Positions 46,629 to 59,029 of a stretch of 64,000 nt of DNA are shown here, in pieces. The position numbers and the translations under genes are program-made. The DNA lies in assembly GCA_903970615.1 (NCBI GenBank), contig CAJCJH010000086.1, positions 30,225 through 94,224 on the forward strand. Reading direction: 5' to 3'. Numbering within the stretch: the stretch's first letter is position 1; the number at the start of each line of letters is the position of its first letter. The stretch is from Rhodospirillales bacterium (lineage in GTDB: Bacteria > Pseudomonadota > Gammaproteobacteria > Nevskiales > Nevskiaceae). Under the pieces are notes generated by a model, which did no database searches, was not told where the DNA came from, and saw only the letters and a program-made list of their open reading frames with translations.

Positions 46629-47820
46629 TGATGGCCACCGAGACGATCGCCGCCAGAAACAGCGCGATGCCGATGAAGATCGCGTGCAAGATCAGCATGC
46701 AGAATACCCAGAAGCCGGTGCTCCAGTTGCCGCCGCCGTAAACCCGCCGCAGCGCGAATAAAAGGTACACGGGAATGGCGATTATCAACAAGCTGTCGAA
46801 GCTGTGCAGCGGGGTCAGGCTTGCGAGGTTTGCCAGCAGCAGATCAAAAAAAACGAAGGCATGAAAGTGCAGCGAGAACAGCACATGCGCGCCATAGCGC
46901 AGGTGATGACGCAGGTAGCCGATCTGCAACAGCGCGGCGAAGAGCGGCAGCACGAAAAATACGGCGACAGGTGCGTCGTTCTTCAGCGCGTTCTGGAAAT
47001 CGTTCAGCGCACGCGATTGCGGGCGATCGAAGAAGCGCTGGATACGGGCGTCCAGCGCGCCATAGCCGGTCTTGAAATCGCGCAGCTGATCGTAGTCTGG
47101 TGAGTCGACGCCGTCGCTGTGATCCCATTTGAATCCGGCACTCGTCTTGGTATCGGCAGGCGTTTGATCGCGCTTGTCGGCCTTGGGCTGCGCGGCATTA
47201 TCCTTCGAGTGCGCGGAATTTTTTGCGTCGTGCGCAGCTGGGAGCGATGCGGCTAGCGCGGTCTGCGCGAGGGTTGATTGCGCAGCTTTTGGTGGCAGAT
47301 TGTCGTCGACATCCTTGTCGTCATTCTTGTCATCGCTATCGGCGTCCGGCTCTGGAGCCGAGTCTTTGCTGGCATCGGCATCGGAATGTTTCGCGGCGGT
47401 GGCGGCTTTGTTTTTGCTCGAAGCTGCATTGATTGCCGCTGTCGCAGCCGGCTTGTCGGGCTTGTGTTTCGATGAGGTGGCCGCATCGCTGCCAGTCAAA
47501 CCGGAGACGGCGAAGTAAACCACGCTGAGCGTCAGGTACAAGCGCAGCGGACGGATGTAGCGTTGCCGGCGGCCATCGATGTAATCCAGCGTGAGCTGGC
47601 CCGGCTTGCCGACCAGCACGCGCAAGGTGCGCAGCAGCTTGCCTTCCAGCGCCATCTGGTCCTGCAGGAATTCGCGGACGAATTCGCCCACCGTCGGCGT
47701 TTCGATCATCGCTTCCTGACCGCAATGCGCACAGAAATAACCGCCTAGCGGCGACTCGCAATTCATGCAACGCAAGGCCACGGCCGATTCGAGCACGACC
47801 GGATTTTTTTCGAGGGCCAT
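46621..47820 (-). CDS. DUF3667-type membrane protein with zinc ribbon and acidic linker
   Basis: About 399 residues. An N-terminal zinc ribbon (C18-x2-C21 and C30-x2-C33; RCMNCESPLGG and CAHCGQE) is followed by a DUF3667-like block (VGEFVREFLQD and LLRTLRVLVGKPGQLTLDYIDGRRQRYIRPLRLYLTLSVVYFAVS). Next comes an unusually long Ala/Lys/Asp-rich linker (about 110 residues), then several C-terminal membrane helices ending in FFLAAIVSVAING-like sequence. The start is set at ATG 47820 because an earlier frame overlaps pepP. Function is unknown. It is inserted between pepP and ubiH and overlaps ubiH. Confidence 0.8.
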   Translation of the reverse strand: MALEKNPVVLESAVALRCMNCESPLGGYFCAHCGQEAMIETPTVGEFVREFLQDQMALEGKLLRTLRVLVGKPGQLTLDYIDGRRQRYIRPLRLYLTLSVVYFAVSGLTGSDAATSSKHKPDKPAATAAINAASSKNKAATAAKHSDADASKDSAPEPDADSDDKNDDKDVDDNLPPKAAQSTLAQTALAASLPAAHDAKNSAHSKDNAAQPKADKRDQTPADTKTSAGFKWDHSDGVDSPDYDQLRDFKTGYGALDARIQRFFDRPQSRALNDFQNALKNDAPVAVFFVLPLFAALLQIGYLRHHLRYGAHVLFSLHFHAFVFFDLLLANLASLTPLHSFDSLLIIAIPVYLLFALRRVYGGGNWSTGFWVFCMLILHAIFIGIALFLAAIVSVAING

Positions 47821-47851
47821 GAGATGAACCGGCGCCTTTTTCAGCGCGACT

Positions 47852-49174
47852 TCAAGCGCGCATCGCAGCTTCGACTTCGGCCACGTCTTTCGGTACACCG
47901 CCAGTCAACACTTCCGGGCCGGCGTCGGTGACCAGCACGTCGTCTTCAATGCGGATGCCGATACCGAGGAATCGCGGATCGATACCGGCCGTATCCGGCG
48001 CGATGTACAGGCCGGGTTCAACCGTCATCACCATGCCGGATTGGAATGGCCGCGGACGGCCTTCAAGCTTGTAGCGGCCGACATCGTGTACGTCGAGCCC
48101 GAGCCAATGACCGGTGCCGTGCATGTAGAACTGCCGATGTTTTTCGGTGGCGATCAGTTCGGTGACATCGCCTTTCAGCAGGCCGAGCGCGACCAGGCCT
48201 TCGGTGAGCGCGCGCGTGGCCTCTTCATGCGGCCGCGCGGAAGAAATTCCCGGTTTGAGTTCCGCAATCGCGGCTTTCTGCGCAGCCAGCACGACTTCGT
48301 AGACTTCCTTCTGCGCACCGCTGTATTTTCCGTTCACCGGAAACGTGCGCGTGATGTCGGCGGTATAGCCGCGATATTCGCCGCCGGCATCGATCAGCAA
48401 AAGATCGCCATCGCGCAACTGCGCTTCGTTTTCCTTGTAATGCAGGATGCAAGCGTTGTCGCCGCCGCCGACGATGGAACCATAGCCCGGCTCCATTTCG
48501 TTCTGCTCGAATTCGTTGTGGATTTCGGCCGCGACCTGCCATTCCCAGCAACCGGGTTTGGTCGCGCGCATCGCGCGCACGTGCGCGGCGGCCGAGACTT
48601 CGCAGGCCTTGCGGATCAACTGCAATTCGGCGGGAGTTTTGATCAGACGCTGCTCGTGCAGCGTAGTGTCGAGCGAGACGAAACTGCTCGGCGCATCCGG
48701 TCCGCGGCGCGAGACCTCGCGGATTTCTCGCACAGTCGCGGTCAATTTCGCATCCCACTGCGGATGCTCGCCGAGCGTGTAAAAAATCTGCGTGCGGCCG
48801 GCCAGCAGCTTCGGCAACATCGTCTCGAATTGATCGATCACAAAACCCTGATCGGCGCCATAGTCACTCACTGCGCCTTCCGGCCCGGCACGGCGGCCAT
48901 CCCAAATTTCGCGGGCCTTGTCGCGCGGCCGCGTGAACAACAGAAATGCACCTTCCTTGCGTCCGGGCGCGAGCACTGCCAGCGCATCCGGCTCATTGAA
49001 TCCGGTGAGGTACCAGAAGTCCGAGTCCTGACGGAATTTGTAATGCGAATCGCGGTTGCGGATCACCTCGCGCGCGGCCGGCACGATGGCAATACCTTGC
49101 GCGCCGATCGTTTGCAGCAGCCTGGCGCGGCGGGCGGCGGTTTCCGTGAGTTCGACAGCGGTTGGAATCGGCAT
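47852..49174 (-). CDS. pepP: Xaa-Pro aminopeptidase (aminopeptidase P II)
   Basis: A 440-residue metallopeptidase of the pita-bread fold. Metal ligands are visible in DAGGEYRGYTADITRTFPVNG (two Asp), GTGHWLGLDVHDVG (His) and VEPGLY plus GIGIRIEDDVLV (two Glu). The N-terminal non-catalytic domain ends near residue 170. It releases residues N-terminal to proline. It lies 75 bases downstream of the UPF0149 gene and ahead of the ubiquinone hydroxylases, as in E. coli. Confidence 0.96.
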   Translation of the reverse strand: MPIPTAVELTETAARRARLLQTIGAQGIAIVPAAREVIRNRDSHYKFRQDSDFWYLTGFNEPDALAVLAPGRKEGAFLLFTRPRDKAREIWDGRRAGPEGAVSDYGADQGFVIDQFETMLPKLLAGRTQIFYTLGEHPQWDAKLTATVREIREVSRRGPDAPSSFVSLDTTLHEQRLIKTPAELQLIRKACEVSAAAHVRAMRATKPGCWEWQVAAEIHNEFEQNEMEPGYGSIVGGGDNACILHYKENEAQLRDGDLLLIDAGGEYRGYTADITRTFPVNGKYSGAQKEVYEVVLAAQKAAIAELKPGISSARPHEEATRALTEGLVALGLLKGDVTELIATEKHRQFYMHGTGHWLGLDVHDVGRYKLEGRPRPFQSGMVMTVEPGLYIAPDTAGIDPRFLGIGIRIEDDVLVTDAGPEVLTGGVPKDVAEVEAAMRA

Positions 49175-49249
49175 GAAAATTAGGTTCCGGATTCGATACG
49201 AATAGGATGCGGATTTGATGCGGGTTTCAGAACGTGCAGAGGCGGCACA

Positions 49250-49816
49250 TCAGTGCAGAGTCTTGTTGTAGCCGGCATCCGCAGCAGCAGCCGGCCGCGG
49301 ATGCAATTCCATGTAAACCAATTGCGCGCCGACGCGGATGTATTCAACCAACTCCGCGTAAGCGCTTTCTTCGACTTCGAGATCGTCGCCCGCGCCGATC
49401 GATGCGCGGGTGAACTGGGTGAAATCCGCAACCACTTCGCGCACTTCCTCCGAACACGCGCGCAGATCGAACTTCACCCGCGCCGACAGCCCGAACAGAA
49501 AGCCTTCGCACCACGCCGCAAGCGCCTGCGCGCGTTCGTTCAAAGCCGCGGCATCGTCCGGCAGCAAAGGCTGGAAGCCGAGTTCGGCATCGCTGAACGA
49601 GGCAATCGCTTGCTCGCAGAAGTCGCGCAACTGCGTAGCGCTGACGGCATCCACAGCCAGATCATCGTCTTCCAGCAAACTCGCCGGATCGAGCGCCTGC
49701 GGCGTTTCGCGGCACAAAGCCCCGCAAAGCGCGCCATGAAAAGCCGAAACTTCCTGACGCGAACCAATCGCCGTCAGTGTGCGGGCGAGGTCGGAATAAA
49801 GCAGCGTGGTCGACAT
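49250..49816 (-). CDS. UPF0149 family protein (YgfB-like)
   Basis: A 188-residue UPF0149/YecA-like protein. The start is ATG 49816 (MSTTLLYSDLARTL). AFHGALCGALC, AWCEGFLFGL and FTQFTRASIGAGDDLEVEESAYAELVEYIRVGAQLVYMEL are the family blocks. In enterics the homologue is the first gene of the ygfB-pepP-ubiH cluster. Homologues in Pseudomonas affect alpha-lactam resistance regulation, but the general role is poorly known. Confidence 0.92.
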   Translation of the reverse strand: MSTTLLYSDLARTLTAIGSRQEVSAFHGALCGALCRETPQALDPASLLEDDDLAVDAVSATQLRDFCEQAIASFSDAELGFQPLLPDDAAALNERAQALAAWCEGFLFGLSARVKFDLRACSEEVREVVADFTQFTRASIGAGDDLEVEESAYAELVEYIRVGAQLVYMELHPRPAAAADAGYNKTLH

Positions 49817-50017
49817 TGAAAAATTATACGCTTGAGGCGCGAAGGCCCGACTGAAGTCGCGCGGCGAGCGGGCAGTGCTCAAGAATCAAGGGATGGATCG
49901 GCAGGTCGGGTAACGCGGTGCAGAAAGAGTGCTTACGCTTCAAGTCACCCAGCTTGTCACCCGATTCGAGCCTTGGATTCCCTATAGACGATAGTGGACG
50001 GAGAAACGGCAACCCAA

Positions 50018-50041
50018 CAAAAAAACCGCGCAAAAGCGCGG
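50018..50041 (-). terminator. Rho-independent terminator of the tRNA-Ser/tRNA-Arg transcript
   Basis: On the minus strand CCGCGC-TTTT-GCGCGG is followed by seven or eight T residues: a perfect 6-bp GC stem, a 4-base loop and a clean U-tract. It lies 37 bases downstream of tRNA-Arg. Confidence 0.88.
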
Positions 50042-50078
50042 TGATCTGGACATCTCTAGCCATCAATGGATGTATAAA

Positions 50079-50155
50079 TGGTGCGCCCGGAAGGATTCGA
50101 ACCTCCGACCCCCTAGTTCGTAGCCAGGTACTCTATCCAACTGAGCTACGGGCGC
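50079..50155 (-). tRNA. tRNA-Arg (anticodon ACG)
   Basis: A 77-base cloverleaf on the minus strand. The acceptor GCGCCCG pairs with CGGGCGC, followed by encoded ACCA. The D arm carries AGCTCAGTTGGATAGAGT, the anticodon arm is CCTGG-CTACGAA-CTAGG, and the T arm contains GGTTCGAATCC. The anticodon ACG (A34 becomes inosine) reads CGU, CGC and CGA. Confidence 0.95.
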
Positions 50156-50183
50156 ATGCAGCAACAAAAAACTCTTCTACTCG

Positions 50184-50275
50184 TGGCGGAGAGAGAGGGA
50201 TTCGAACCCTCGATAGGGGATAAACCCTATACGCCCTTAGCAGGGGCGCGCCTTCGTCCACTCGGCCATCTCTCC
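50184..50275 (-). tRNA. tRNA-Ser (anticodon GCT)
   Basis: A 92-base class II tRNA with the long variable arm expected of tRNA-Ser. The acceptor GGAGAGA pairs with TCTCTCC and CCA is encoded. The anticodon loop is CTGCTAA, and GGTTCGAATCC forms the T loop. It is upstream of tRNA-Arg in the same transcript. csrA and lysC lie further upstream on the same strand, a conserved order in Pseudomonas/Xanthomonas relatives. Confidence 0.95.
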
Positions 50276-50312
50276 CGCGAGCCGAGAGCAGGGCTTCTTG
50301 CAAAGCGGCGCT

Positions 50313-50341
50313 AGGATAGCCGCGGACCAGCGGAAGGTAAA
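50313..50341 (-). promoter_or_regulatory. Candidate promoter for tRNA-Ser/tRNA-Arg
   Basis: On the minus strand TTTACC (50341-50336) and TATCCT (50318-50313) are separated by exactly 17 bases, about 38 bases upstream of tRNA-Ser. Each hexamer matches four of six consensus positions. It also lies just behind the csrA stop. Confidence 0.4.
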
Positions 50342-50400
50342 GACTTCTCCGCCGTTTAGCGCAGATATTTAAGGGCTTGCGCCCGCAGCGGCGGTGTGCA

Positions 50401-50598
50401 TCAGGCCGTCGTTTTCGGCGTGATTTCTTCGCCGCGCTCGCTGCGGATGCGCTCGAAAATTTCTTCGCGGTGAACGCTTACAGTTCTCGGCGCATTCACA
50501 CCGATCCGCACCTGGCTGCCCTTTATACCGAGCACCGTGATGCTGATTTCTTCGCCCACCATCAATGTTTCCCCAACTCGCCTTGTCAAGATCAGCAT
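50401..50598 (-). CDS. csrA: Carbon storage regulator
   Basis: A 65-residue RNA-binding dimer, within the normal 58-70 range. The sequence [25 protein letters not shown] and [19 protein letters not shown] carries the RNA-contact residues L4, R6, R7 and R44 of the family. The start is ATG 50598, with AAGGGA eight bases upstream. CsrA binds GGA motifs in leaders and controls carbon flow, motility and biofilm. It lies between lysC and the tRNA genes, as in Pseudomonas. Confidence 0.98.
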   Translation of the reverse strand: MLILTRRVGETLMVGEEISITVLGIKGSQVRIGVNAPRTVSVHREEIFERIRSERGEEITPKTTA

Positions 50599-50736
50599 GC
50601 TTTTTCCCTTGTTTATGCACCGCTGTAAACCGATTCCCGCTTCAACGCCCACACTGGTTGATTACGGGCACTACCCCAAATGAGTTGCAACTTTATTTTC
50701 ATCTTTGGCGGAATTTACAGCGCTTTTCGGGCCAAA

Positions 50737-51966
50737 TTACGGCGATGCCGCTTCCGCAAGTTCAAAAGCCTGATGCAGGGAACGCACCGCGAGTTCCAGG
50801 TATTTGTCTTCGATGACCACTGAAATCTTGATCTCCGAGGTGGAAATCATGCGGATATTGATGCGCTCTTCCGCCAGCGTGCGAAACATCTTCGCGGCGA
50901 TTCCGGCGTGCGAACGCATGCCCACACCGACCAGCGAAACCTTGACGATATCCAGCGCCGAGCGCACGCCTTTGGCGTTCAACTCCTGCGCAATGCGGTT
51001 GGCGATTTCGACCGCGCGATCGTATTCGCCGCGATTCACGGTGAAAGTAAAGTCGGTAGTGCCGTCGGCGCCGACGTTCTGCACGATCATGTCGACTTCG
51101 ATATTGGCTTCGCCGATCGGCCCCAGAATCGCTGCGGCGATGCCGGGACGATCCGGCACGCCGGCCACCGTCAGTTGCGCTTCATCGCGTGCGAACGCGA
51201 TACCGGAAATCAGTGGGTCTTCCATCGAAATAGCATCCTCAAGCGTAATCAGCGTGCCCGGCCCTTCGGTGAATGTGGACAGCACGCGCAGCGGTACTTT
51301 GTATTTTCCGGCGAATTCGACCGAACGAATTTGCAGCACTTTGGAACCGAGGCTGGCGAGTTCCAGCATCTCTTCAAACGTGATCCGATCGAGCCGCCGC
51401 GCGCGCGGTTCCACGCGCGGATCGGTGGTGTAAACACCGTCCACATCCGTATAAATCTGGCATTCGTCGGCCTTCAACGCAGCCGCAAGCGCAACACCAG
51501 TCGTATCCGAACCGCCGCGGCCGAGCGTGGTGATGTTGCCGTCTTCATCCACGCCCTGAAATCCGGCAACCACCGGCACGATGCCCGCCGCGCAATCCGC
51601 CAGCAGACGCTCGGCGTCGATCTGTTTGATACGCGCCTTGTTGTAAGCCTGATCGGTGCGGATGGCGACCTGCGAACCGAGATAGGAGCGCGCCGCAATG
51701 CCACGCTTATCCAGCGCCATCGCCAGCAGCGCGGTGGAAATCTGCTCGCCAGTGGCAATCATCTGGTCCAGCTCGCGCGGGTTCGGTCGCGCCTGCATGC
51801 TCTTCGCAAGTTTGATCAGCCGATCGGTTTCACCCGACATCGCCGAGACCACCACCACGATCTGATGCCCGCGCTCGCGCGCCAGCGCCACCTTGCCCGC
51901 GACATGCTCGATGCGCTCGACCGAGCCCATCGAAGTGCCGCCATATTTTTGTACCAGAAGTGCCAT
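50737..51966 (-). CDS. lysC: Aspartate kinase
   Basis: A 409-residue monofunctional aspartokinase with two C-terminal ACT domains. VQKYGGTSMGSVERIEHVA is the kinase signature, LGRGGSDTTGVALAAAL the substrate/ATP site, and the ACT segments start near [31 protein letters not shown]. It phosphorylates aspartate, the first step to lysine, threonine and methionine. The start is ATG 51966 (MALLVQKYGG). It sits between alaS and csrA. Confidence 0.97.
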   Translation of the reverse strand: MALLVQKYGGTSMGSVERIEHVAGKVALARERGHQIVVVVSAMSGETDRLIKLAKSMQARPNPRELDQMIATGEQISTALLAMALDKRGIAARSYLGSQVAIRTDQAYNKARIKQIDAERLLADCAAGIVPVVAGFQGVDEDGNITTLGRGGSDTTGVALAAALKADECQIYTDVDGVYTTDPRVEPRARRLDRITFEEMLELASLGSKVLQIRSVEFAGKYKVPLRVLSTFTEGPGTLITLEDAISMEDPLISGIAFARDEAQLTVAGVPDRPGIAAAILGPIGEANIEVDMIVQNVGADGTTDFTFTVNRGEYDRAVEIANRIAQELNAKGVRSALDIVKVSLVGVGMRSHAGIAAKMFRTLAEERINIRMISTSEIKISVVIEDKYLELAVRSLHQAFELAEAASP

Positions 51967-52046
51967 TTTATTTTTGGGATAGAACATCAAACAGCGCCGA
52001 ACACGCGCGCCGCGTTTTGCTTTTTTTGAAGCTCAATTGAGGAATT

Positions 52047-54695
<2,649 letters not shown>

Positions 54696-54769
54696 CGGCG
54701 ACGGCGATTCAAACCGGCAAAAGGGACGGAATGTTACCGCGCAAGCGGCGCGGCGGCTACGTTTTGCGG

Positions 54770-55294
54770 CTATTCCGCGTCGTCTGTCGCGGGCAGCTGC
54801 ATGGCGGCGCGAATCTGCTCGCCATCGAAGCCGCGTCCGGCCAGAAATCGGTATCGCTTCTGGCGCTCAGAGGGAGTCTTCGCAGCCGCACTGAAACGCC
54901 TGCGATAAATCTGCTGCGCCAGTTCGGACCAATCGCATTCGGCAGCGGCCAGCACTTCTTTGATGATCTCGGCCTCGACACCGCGTGCGGCCAGTTCGGC
55001 GCTGATCCGGCGCGGACCATAACCGTGCGAGCTGCGCGAACGCACCAGCATTTCGGCATAGCGCTGATCGCTCTGCCAGCCGGTGCTGGCCATGTCTTCC
55101 GCCACACTTTCGATGCAGGCTGCGTCGAAACCCTGGGATTTCAGCTTGTTTTGCAGCTCGCGGCTGCTCAGTTCGCGGCGGCCCAGCGCGCGCAAGGCAG
55201 TGGCGCGCGCACGCGATGTGGATTTCGATTCGGCTTCGTTGGCGAGATCGTCGTCCGGATTATCCGCGTCGTTACCCACGCCAATTGACCTCAC
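54770..55294 (-). CDS. recX: Regulatory protein RecX
   Basis: A 174-residue RecX built of three-helix repeats. [58 protein letters not shown] and [21 protein letters not shown] are the three typical repeats. RecX blocks RecA filament growth. It follows recA by 88 bases, with a strong hairpin between them, and precedes alaS. Confidence 0.95.
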   Translation of the reverse strand: MRSIGVGNDADNPDDDLANEAESKSTSRARATALRALGRRELSSRELQNKLKSQGFDAACIESVAEDMASTGWQSDQRYAEMLVRSRSSHGYGPRRISAELAARGVEAEIIKEVLAAAECDWSELAQQIYRRRFSAAAKTPSERQKRYRFLAGRGFDGEQIRAAMQLPATDDAE

Positions 55295-55325
55295 GCCGCA
55301 ACCGAAGCGACGGCCGCATCCAGGA

Positions 55326-55359
55326 CAGAACGATCGGCAGAATCAGCCGATCCGTTCTG
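55326..55359 (-). terminator. Hairpin between recA and recX
   Basis: CAGAACG-ATCGGC pairs with GCCGAT-C-CGTTCTG around a 7-base loop: 13 bp with one bulged C. It lies right behind the recA stop and has no U-tract. In E. coli recX is expressed by readthrough of a recA terminator; this hairpin could serve the same attenuating role. Confidence 0.45.
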
Positions 55360-55382
55360 CCTTGCATAAATTGACTTGCCGC

Positions 55383-56405
<1,023 letters not shown>

Positions 56406-56581
56406 CTTCACTGACCTGCCCTTGATTGATTGGATTGCATGAATCCTGACGCCGCATCTTGCGCCAATTAGCGAAAAAGAACCTTGCTGCGGCGCTTTTT
56501 CAGTCCCTTTTTCTCACTTCTTTAATTCAGGCGTCGCCGATTTCGCAGGCCTGTTCGCTCAGCCTCAAATGTTTCAAAAAC

Positions 56582-57151
56582 TTATTTGCCGATACGCCCC
56601 AGATAATCGCCGGTGCGCGTGTCCACCTTGACCACTTCGCCCAACTGTACGAACAAAGGCACGCGAATCACGGCGCCGGTTTCGAGCGTCGCCGGCTTAC
56701 CACCGCCGCCCGATGTATCGCCGCGCACGCCGGGGTCGGTTTCGGTGATCTTCAACTCCACCGTGTTCGGCGCCGACACGCTCAGCGGCACGCCATTCCA
56801 CAGCAGTACGCTGCAACTTTCCTCGCCCTTCAACCATTGCTTCGCGTCTTCCATCGCCGCCGCACCAGCCTGCAGCTGCTCGAAGGTCGAGGGGTCCATG
56901 AAGGTCCAGAATTCGCCGTCGTTGTAGAGATACTGCATGTCGGTCTGCTCGACATCGGCCACTTCCCAGCTATCGCCGGAGCGCAGCGTGCGTTCGAGCA
57001 CGCGGCCGTTCTTCAGATTGCGGATGCGCAGCGTATTCGTCGCCTGGCCTTTGCCGGGCTTGCGGTACTCGTTATCGATGATGGCGAACGGTTCGCCGTC
57101 GATCAGGACCTTGGTGCCGGACTTCATTTCGTTGGTGCTGACAGTCGCCAT
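56582..57151 (-). CDS. efp: Elongation factor P
   Basis: A 189-residue EF-P with the usual three-domain length. The modified residue is lysine K34 in [11 protein letters not shown]. This is the beta-lysylation (EpmA) type rather than the arginine-rhamnosylation type of Pseudomonas, which has Arg here. The signature [19 protein letters not shown] end is present. It relieves ribosome stalling at polyproline. It is followed, across a gap, by recA on the same strand. Confidence 0.98.
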   Translation of the reverse strand: MATVSTNEMKSGTKVLIDGEPFAIIDNEYRKPGKGQATNTLRIRNLKNGRVLERTLRSGDSWEVADVEQTDMQYLYNDGEFWTFMDPSTFEQLQAGAAAMEDAKQWLKGEESCSVLLWNGVPLSVSAPNTVELKITETDPGVRGDTSGGGGKPATLETGAVIRVPLFVQLGEVVKVDTRTGDYLGRIGK

Positions 57152-57315
57152 AGTTGTTTATCGTTGATTGCGAGTTGAGTACATCGAGACTAGTCAACAA
57201 TAATAGCGGAAGCCGCGATGCCGACACAGTGCCCGCACGTGAGTCCTGGTAACGCAACGAAATCCCGCATGAATTGCGCTGCGAGAACGCGCCGCATAAT
57301 AAAACTCGAAATTGC

Positions 57316-57344
57316 TTGTTGCGAGTGTGCCCAGCCCTTATACT
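57316..57344 (+). promoter_or_regulatory. Candidate promoter for tRNA-Ala/tRNA-Glu
   Basis: TTGTTG (57316) and TATACT (57339) are separated by exactly 17 bases. They are followed by a GC-rich discriminator (TTCGCGCC), as is typical of stable-RNA promoters, about 14 bases before tRNA-Ala. Confidence 0.5.
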
Positions 57345-57358
57345 TTCGCGCCTGTTTC

Positions 57359-57434
57359 GGGGCCATAGCTCAGCTGGGAGAGCGCCTGCATGGCATGCAG
57401 GAGGTCGACGGTTCGATCCCGTCTGGCTCCACCA
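57359..57434 (+). tRNA. tRNA-Ala (anticodon GGC)
   Basis: A 76-base cloverleaf. The acceptor GGGGCCA pairs with TGGCTCC, followed by encoded ACCA. The D arm contains AGCTCAGCTGGGAGAGC, the anticodon arm is CTGCA-TGGCATG-CAG, and the T loop is GGTTCGATCCC. The anticodon GGC reads GCC/GCU. Confidence 0.95.
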
Positions 57435-57477
57435 AATATTCAAGCTGCAAGATTCAAGTTGTTTTCAAGCGGTCACT

Positions 57478-57553
57478 GTCCCCATCGTCTAGAGGCCTAG
57501 GACACCACCCTTTCACGGTGAGAACCGGGGTTCGAATCCCCGTGGGGACGCCA
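57478..57553 (+). tRNA. tRNA-Glu (anticodon TTC)
   Basis: A 76-base cloverleaf. The acceptor GTCCCCA pairs with TGGGGAC, followed by encoded GCCA. The anticodon loop is CTTTCAC, and the T arm is CCGGGGTTCGAATCCCC. It is 43 bases behind tRNA-Ala and probably in the same transcript. Confidence 0.95.
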
Positions 57554-57669
57554 CAGATTCTGAATGCCTTGCTGCTGCGCTTGTAACGCGCGGCCGGCAA
57601 ACCTATAATCCGCGGCCGTTTACTCGGGTGCCGAGTGGCCGGGATTATTTTTGTTGGGAGGATGGCTTT

Positions 57670-58188
57670 ATAAGCGCGGAACGTCAGGATCGCCGGAACG
57701 AAGAAATCAACGTGCCTCGGGTACGGGTCATCGGTTCGGACGGCAGTCAGGTCGGCATCATGCTCACGCGCGATGCCATTGCGAAAGCAGAAGGTGAGGG
57801 TCTGGAGTTGGTCGAGGTTTCGCCCAATGCCGATCCGCCGGTTTGCAAGATCATGGATTACGGCAAATTTGTCTATCAAAAAGACAAAGCTCAGCAGGCC
57901 GCGCGAAAAAAGCAGAAACAGATTCAGGTCAAGGAAGTGAAATTCCGGCCGACGACCGAAGAAGCCGACTACCAGACCAAGCTGCGCGCGCTGCTGCGCT
58001 TTCTGGAAGAGGGCGACAAGGTCAAGATCACGGTGCGCTTCAAGGGCCGTGAATTGGCGCATCAGGAACTGGGTTTCGAGTTGATCGAACGCTTGAAGGG
58101 TGATCTGGATCAGCAGGCGCTGATCGAACAGAACCCGAAGCTGGAAGGCAAGCAGGCGATCATGGTGATGTCGCCGCGCAAGCATTGA
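57670..58188 (+). CDS. infC: Translation initiation factor IF-3
   Basis: A 172-residue IF-3. The N domain begins [16 protein letters not shown] and [37 protein letters not shown]; the C domain has [41 protein letters not shown]. The only start with a ribosome binding site is ATA at 57670, eight bases after GGGAGG. No ATG, GTG or TTG with a site gives a sensible N terminus. IF-3 genes typically use rare AUU/AUC/AUA starts for autoregulation by start-codon discrimination. It heads infC-rpmI-rplT. Confidence 0.95.
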   Translation: MSAERQDRRNEEINVPRVRVIGSDGSQVGIMLTRDAIAKAEGEGLELVEVSPNADPPVCKIMDYGKFVYQKDKAQQAARKKQKQIQVKEVKFRPTTEEADYQTKLRALLRFLEEGDKVKITVRFKGRELAHQELGFELIERLKGDLDQQALIEQNPKLEGKQAIMVMSPRKH

Positions 58189-58266
58189 GTCAAGTGGTAA
58201 CCATTTTGAAGTGATGGTTTTGCTGTTCAACGAAATTGTTTAGCGAATTGAGTGGAGTAATTTGAA

Positions 58267-58464
58267 ATGCCGAAGATGAAAACCAATCGCGGGGCGGCCA
58301 AGCGTTTCGCCCGCACCGGCGCTGGCGGCTTCAAGCGCTCCAGCGCGTTCAAGCGTCACATCCTCACGAAGAAATCGGCTAAGCGCATACGCGACCTGCG
58401 CGGGCCAACCATGGTGCACGAATCGGACAACAAGGAAGTCCGTCAACTGCTGCCATACGCTTGA
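58267..58464 (+). CDS. rpmI: 50S ribosomal protein L35
   Basis: A 65-residue basic protein, the standard L35 length. [37 protein letters not shown] and the closing [15 protein letters not shown] are characteristic. It follows infC by 78 bases and precedes rplT by 78. In E. coli, L20 binding to this mRNA represses rpmI and rplT. Confidence 0.99.
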   Translation: MPKMKTNRGAAKRFARTGAGGFKRSSAFKRHILTKKSAKRIRDLRGPTMVHESDNKEVRQLLPYA

Positions 58465-58542
58465 AGTTCAAGCACTCACAAGCGTCGCATCCACATACGA
58501 GATTCGCTTCAGCGAACGTACAGCACTAGAGGTATTTGAGTC

Positions 58543-58902
58543 ATGGCAAGAGTTAAACGCGGCGTTACCGCCCGCGCCCGTCACAAGAAAGTTCTGGACA
58601 AGGCGAAAGGTTATTACGGCGCTCGTTCGCGCACGTATCGCGTTGCCAAGCAGGCCGTCATCAAGGCTGGCCAGTACGCTTACCGCGATCGCCGGGTCAA
58701 GAAGCGCGAATTCCGCGCGCTGTGGATTCAGCGCATCAATGCGGCCGCCAACGAGCAAGGCATCTCCTACAGCAAGTTTATTCATGGACTCGCCCTTGCC
58801 GGCATCGAACTGGACCGCAAGGTGCTGGCCGATATCGCCGTGCACGACAAACCGGCATTTGCAAAGCTCGCCGCACAGGTGATGGAACAGCTCGCCGCCT
58901 AA
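58543..58902 (+). CDS. rplT: 50S ribosomal protein L20
   Basis: A 119-residue basic protein. [67 protein letters not shown] is the conserved N-terminal extension and helical domain. The start is ATG, preceded by AGAGGT. A strong terminator follows 31 bases downstream, ahead of pheS. Confidence 0.99.
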   Translation: MARVKRGVTARARHKKVLDKAKGYYGARSRTYRVAKQAVIKAGQYAYRDRRVKKREFRALWIQRINAAANEQGISYSKFIHGLALAGIELDRKVLADIAVHDKPAFAKLAAQVMEQLAA

Positions 58903-58933
58903 GTTTCGTCATCCAGCAGCACCGATCGAATGA

Positions 58934-58962
58934 GGGAGCGGCGGCCAGCCGCTCCCTTTTTT
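58934..58962 (+). terminator. Rho-independent terminator between rplT and pheS
   Basis: A perfect 9-bp stem GGGAGCGGC/GCCGCTCCC with a 5-base loop, followed by six T residues. It probably ends most infC-rpmI-rplT transcripts. pheST would then need its own promoter or readthrough. No Phe-rich leader peptide is visible before it, so I do not call a pheST attenuator. Confidence 0.9.
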
Positions 58963-59029
58963 GTTGACCCGATTTTATTCGCTTGAAGATTTGACCCGAA
59001 AACCGCATCGAGAAGCAGATGGTGAGGAG

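Noticed and set aside
49817..50078. 6S RNA (ssrS), which lies near the UPF0149 gene in enterics
   Set aside because: No long closed stem with a central bubble is apparent by eye, and zapA and the formyl-THF cyclo-ligase gene are absent. A covariance search could still change this.
58903..59029. pheM-type attenuator ahead of pheS
   Set aside because: The terminator is strong, but no leader ORF with consecutive Phe codons precedes it, so an ordinary terminator is the simpler reading.
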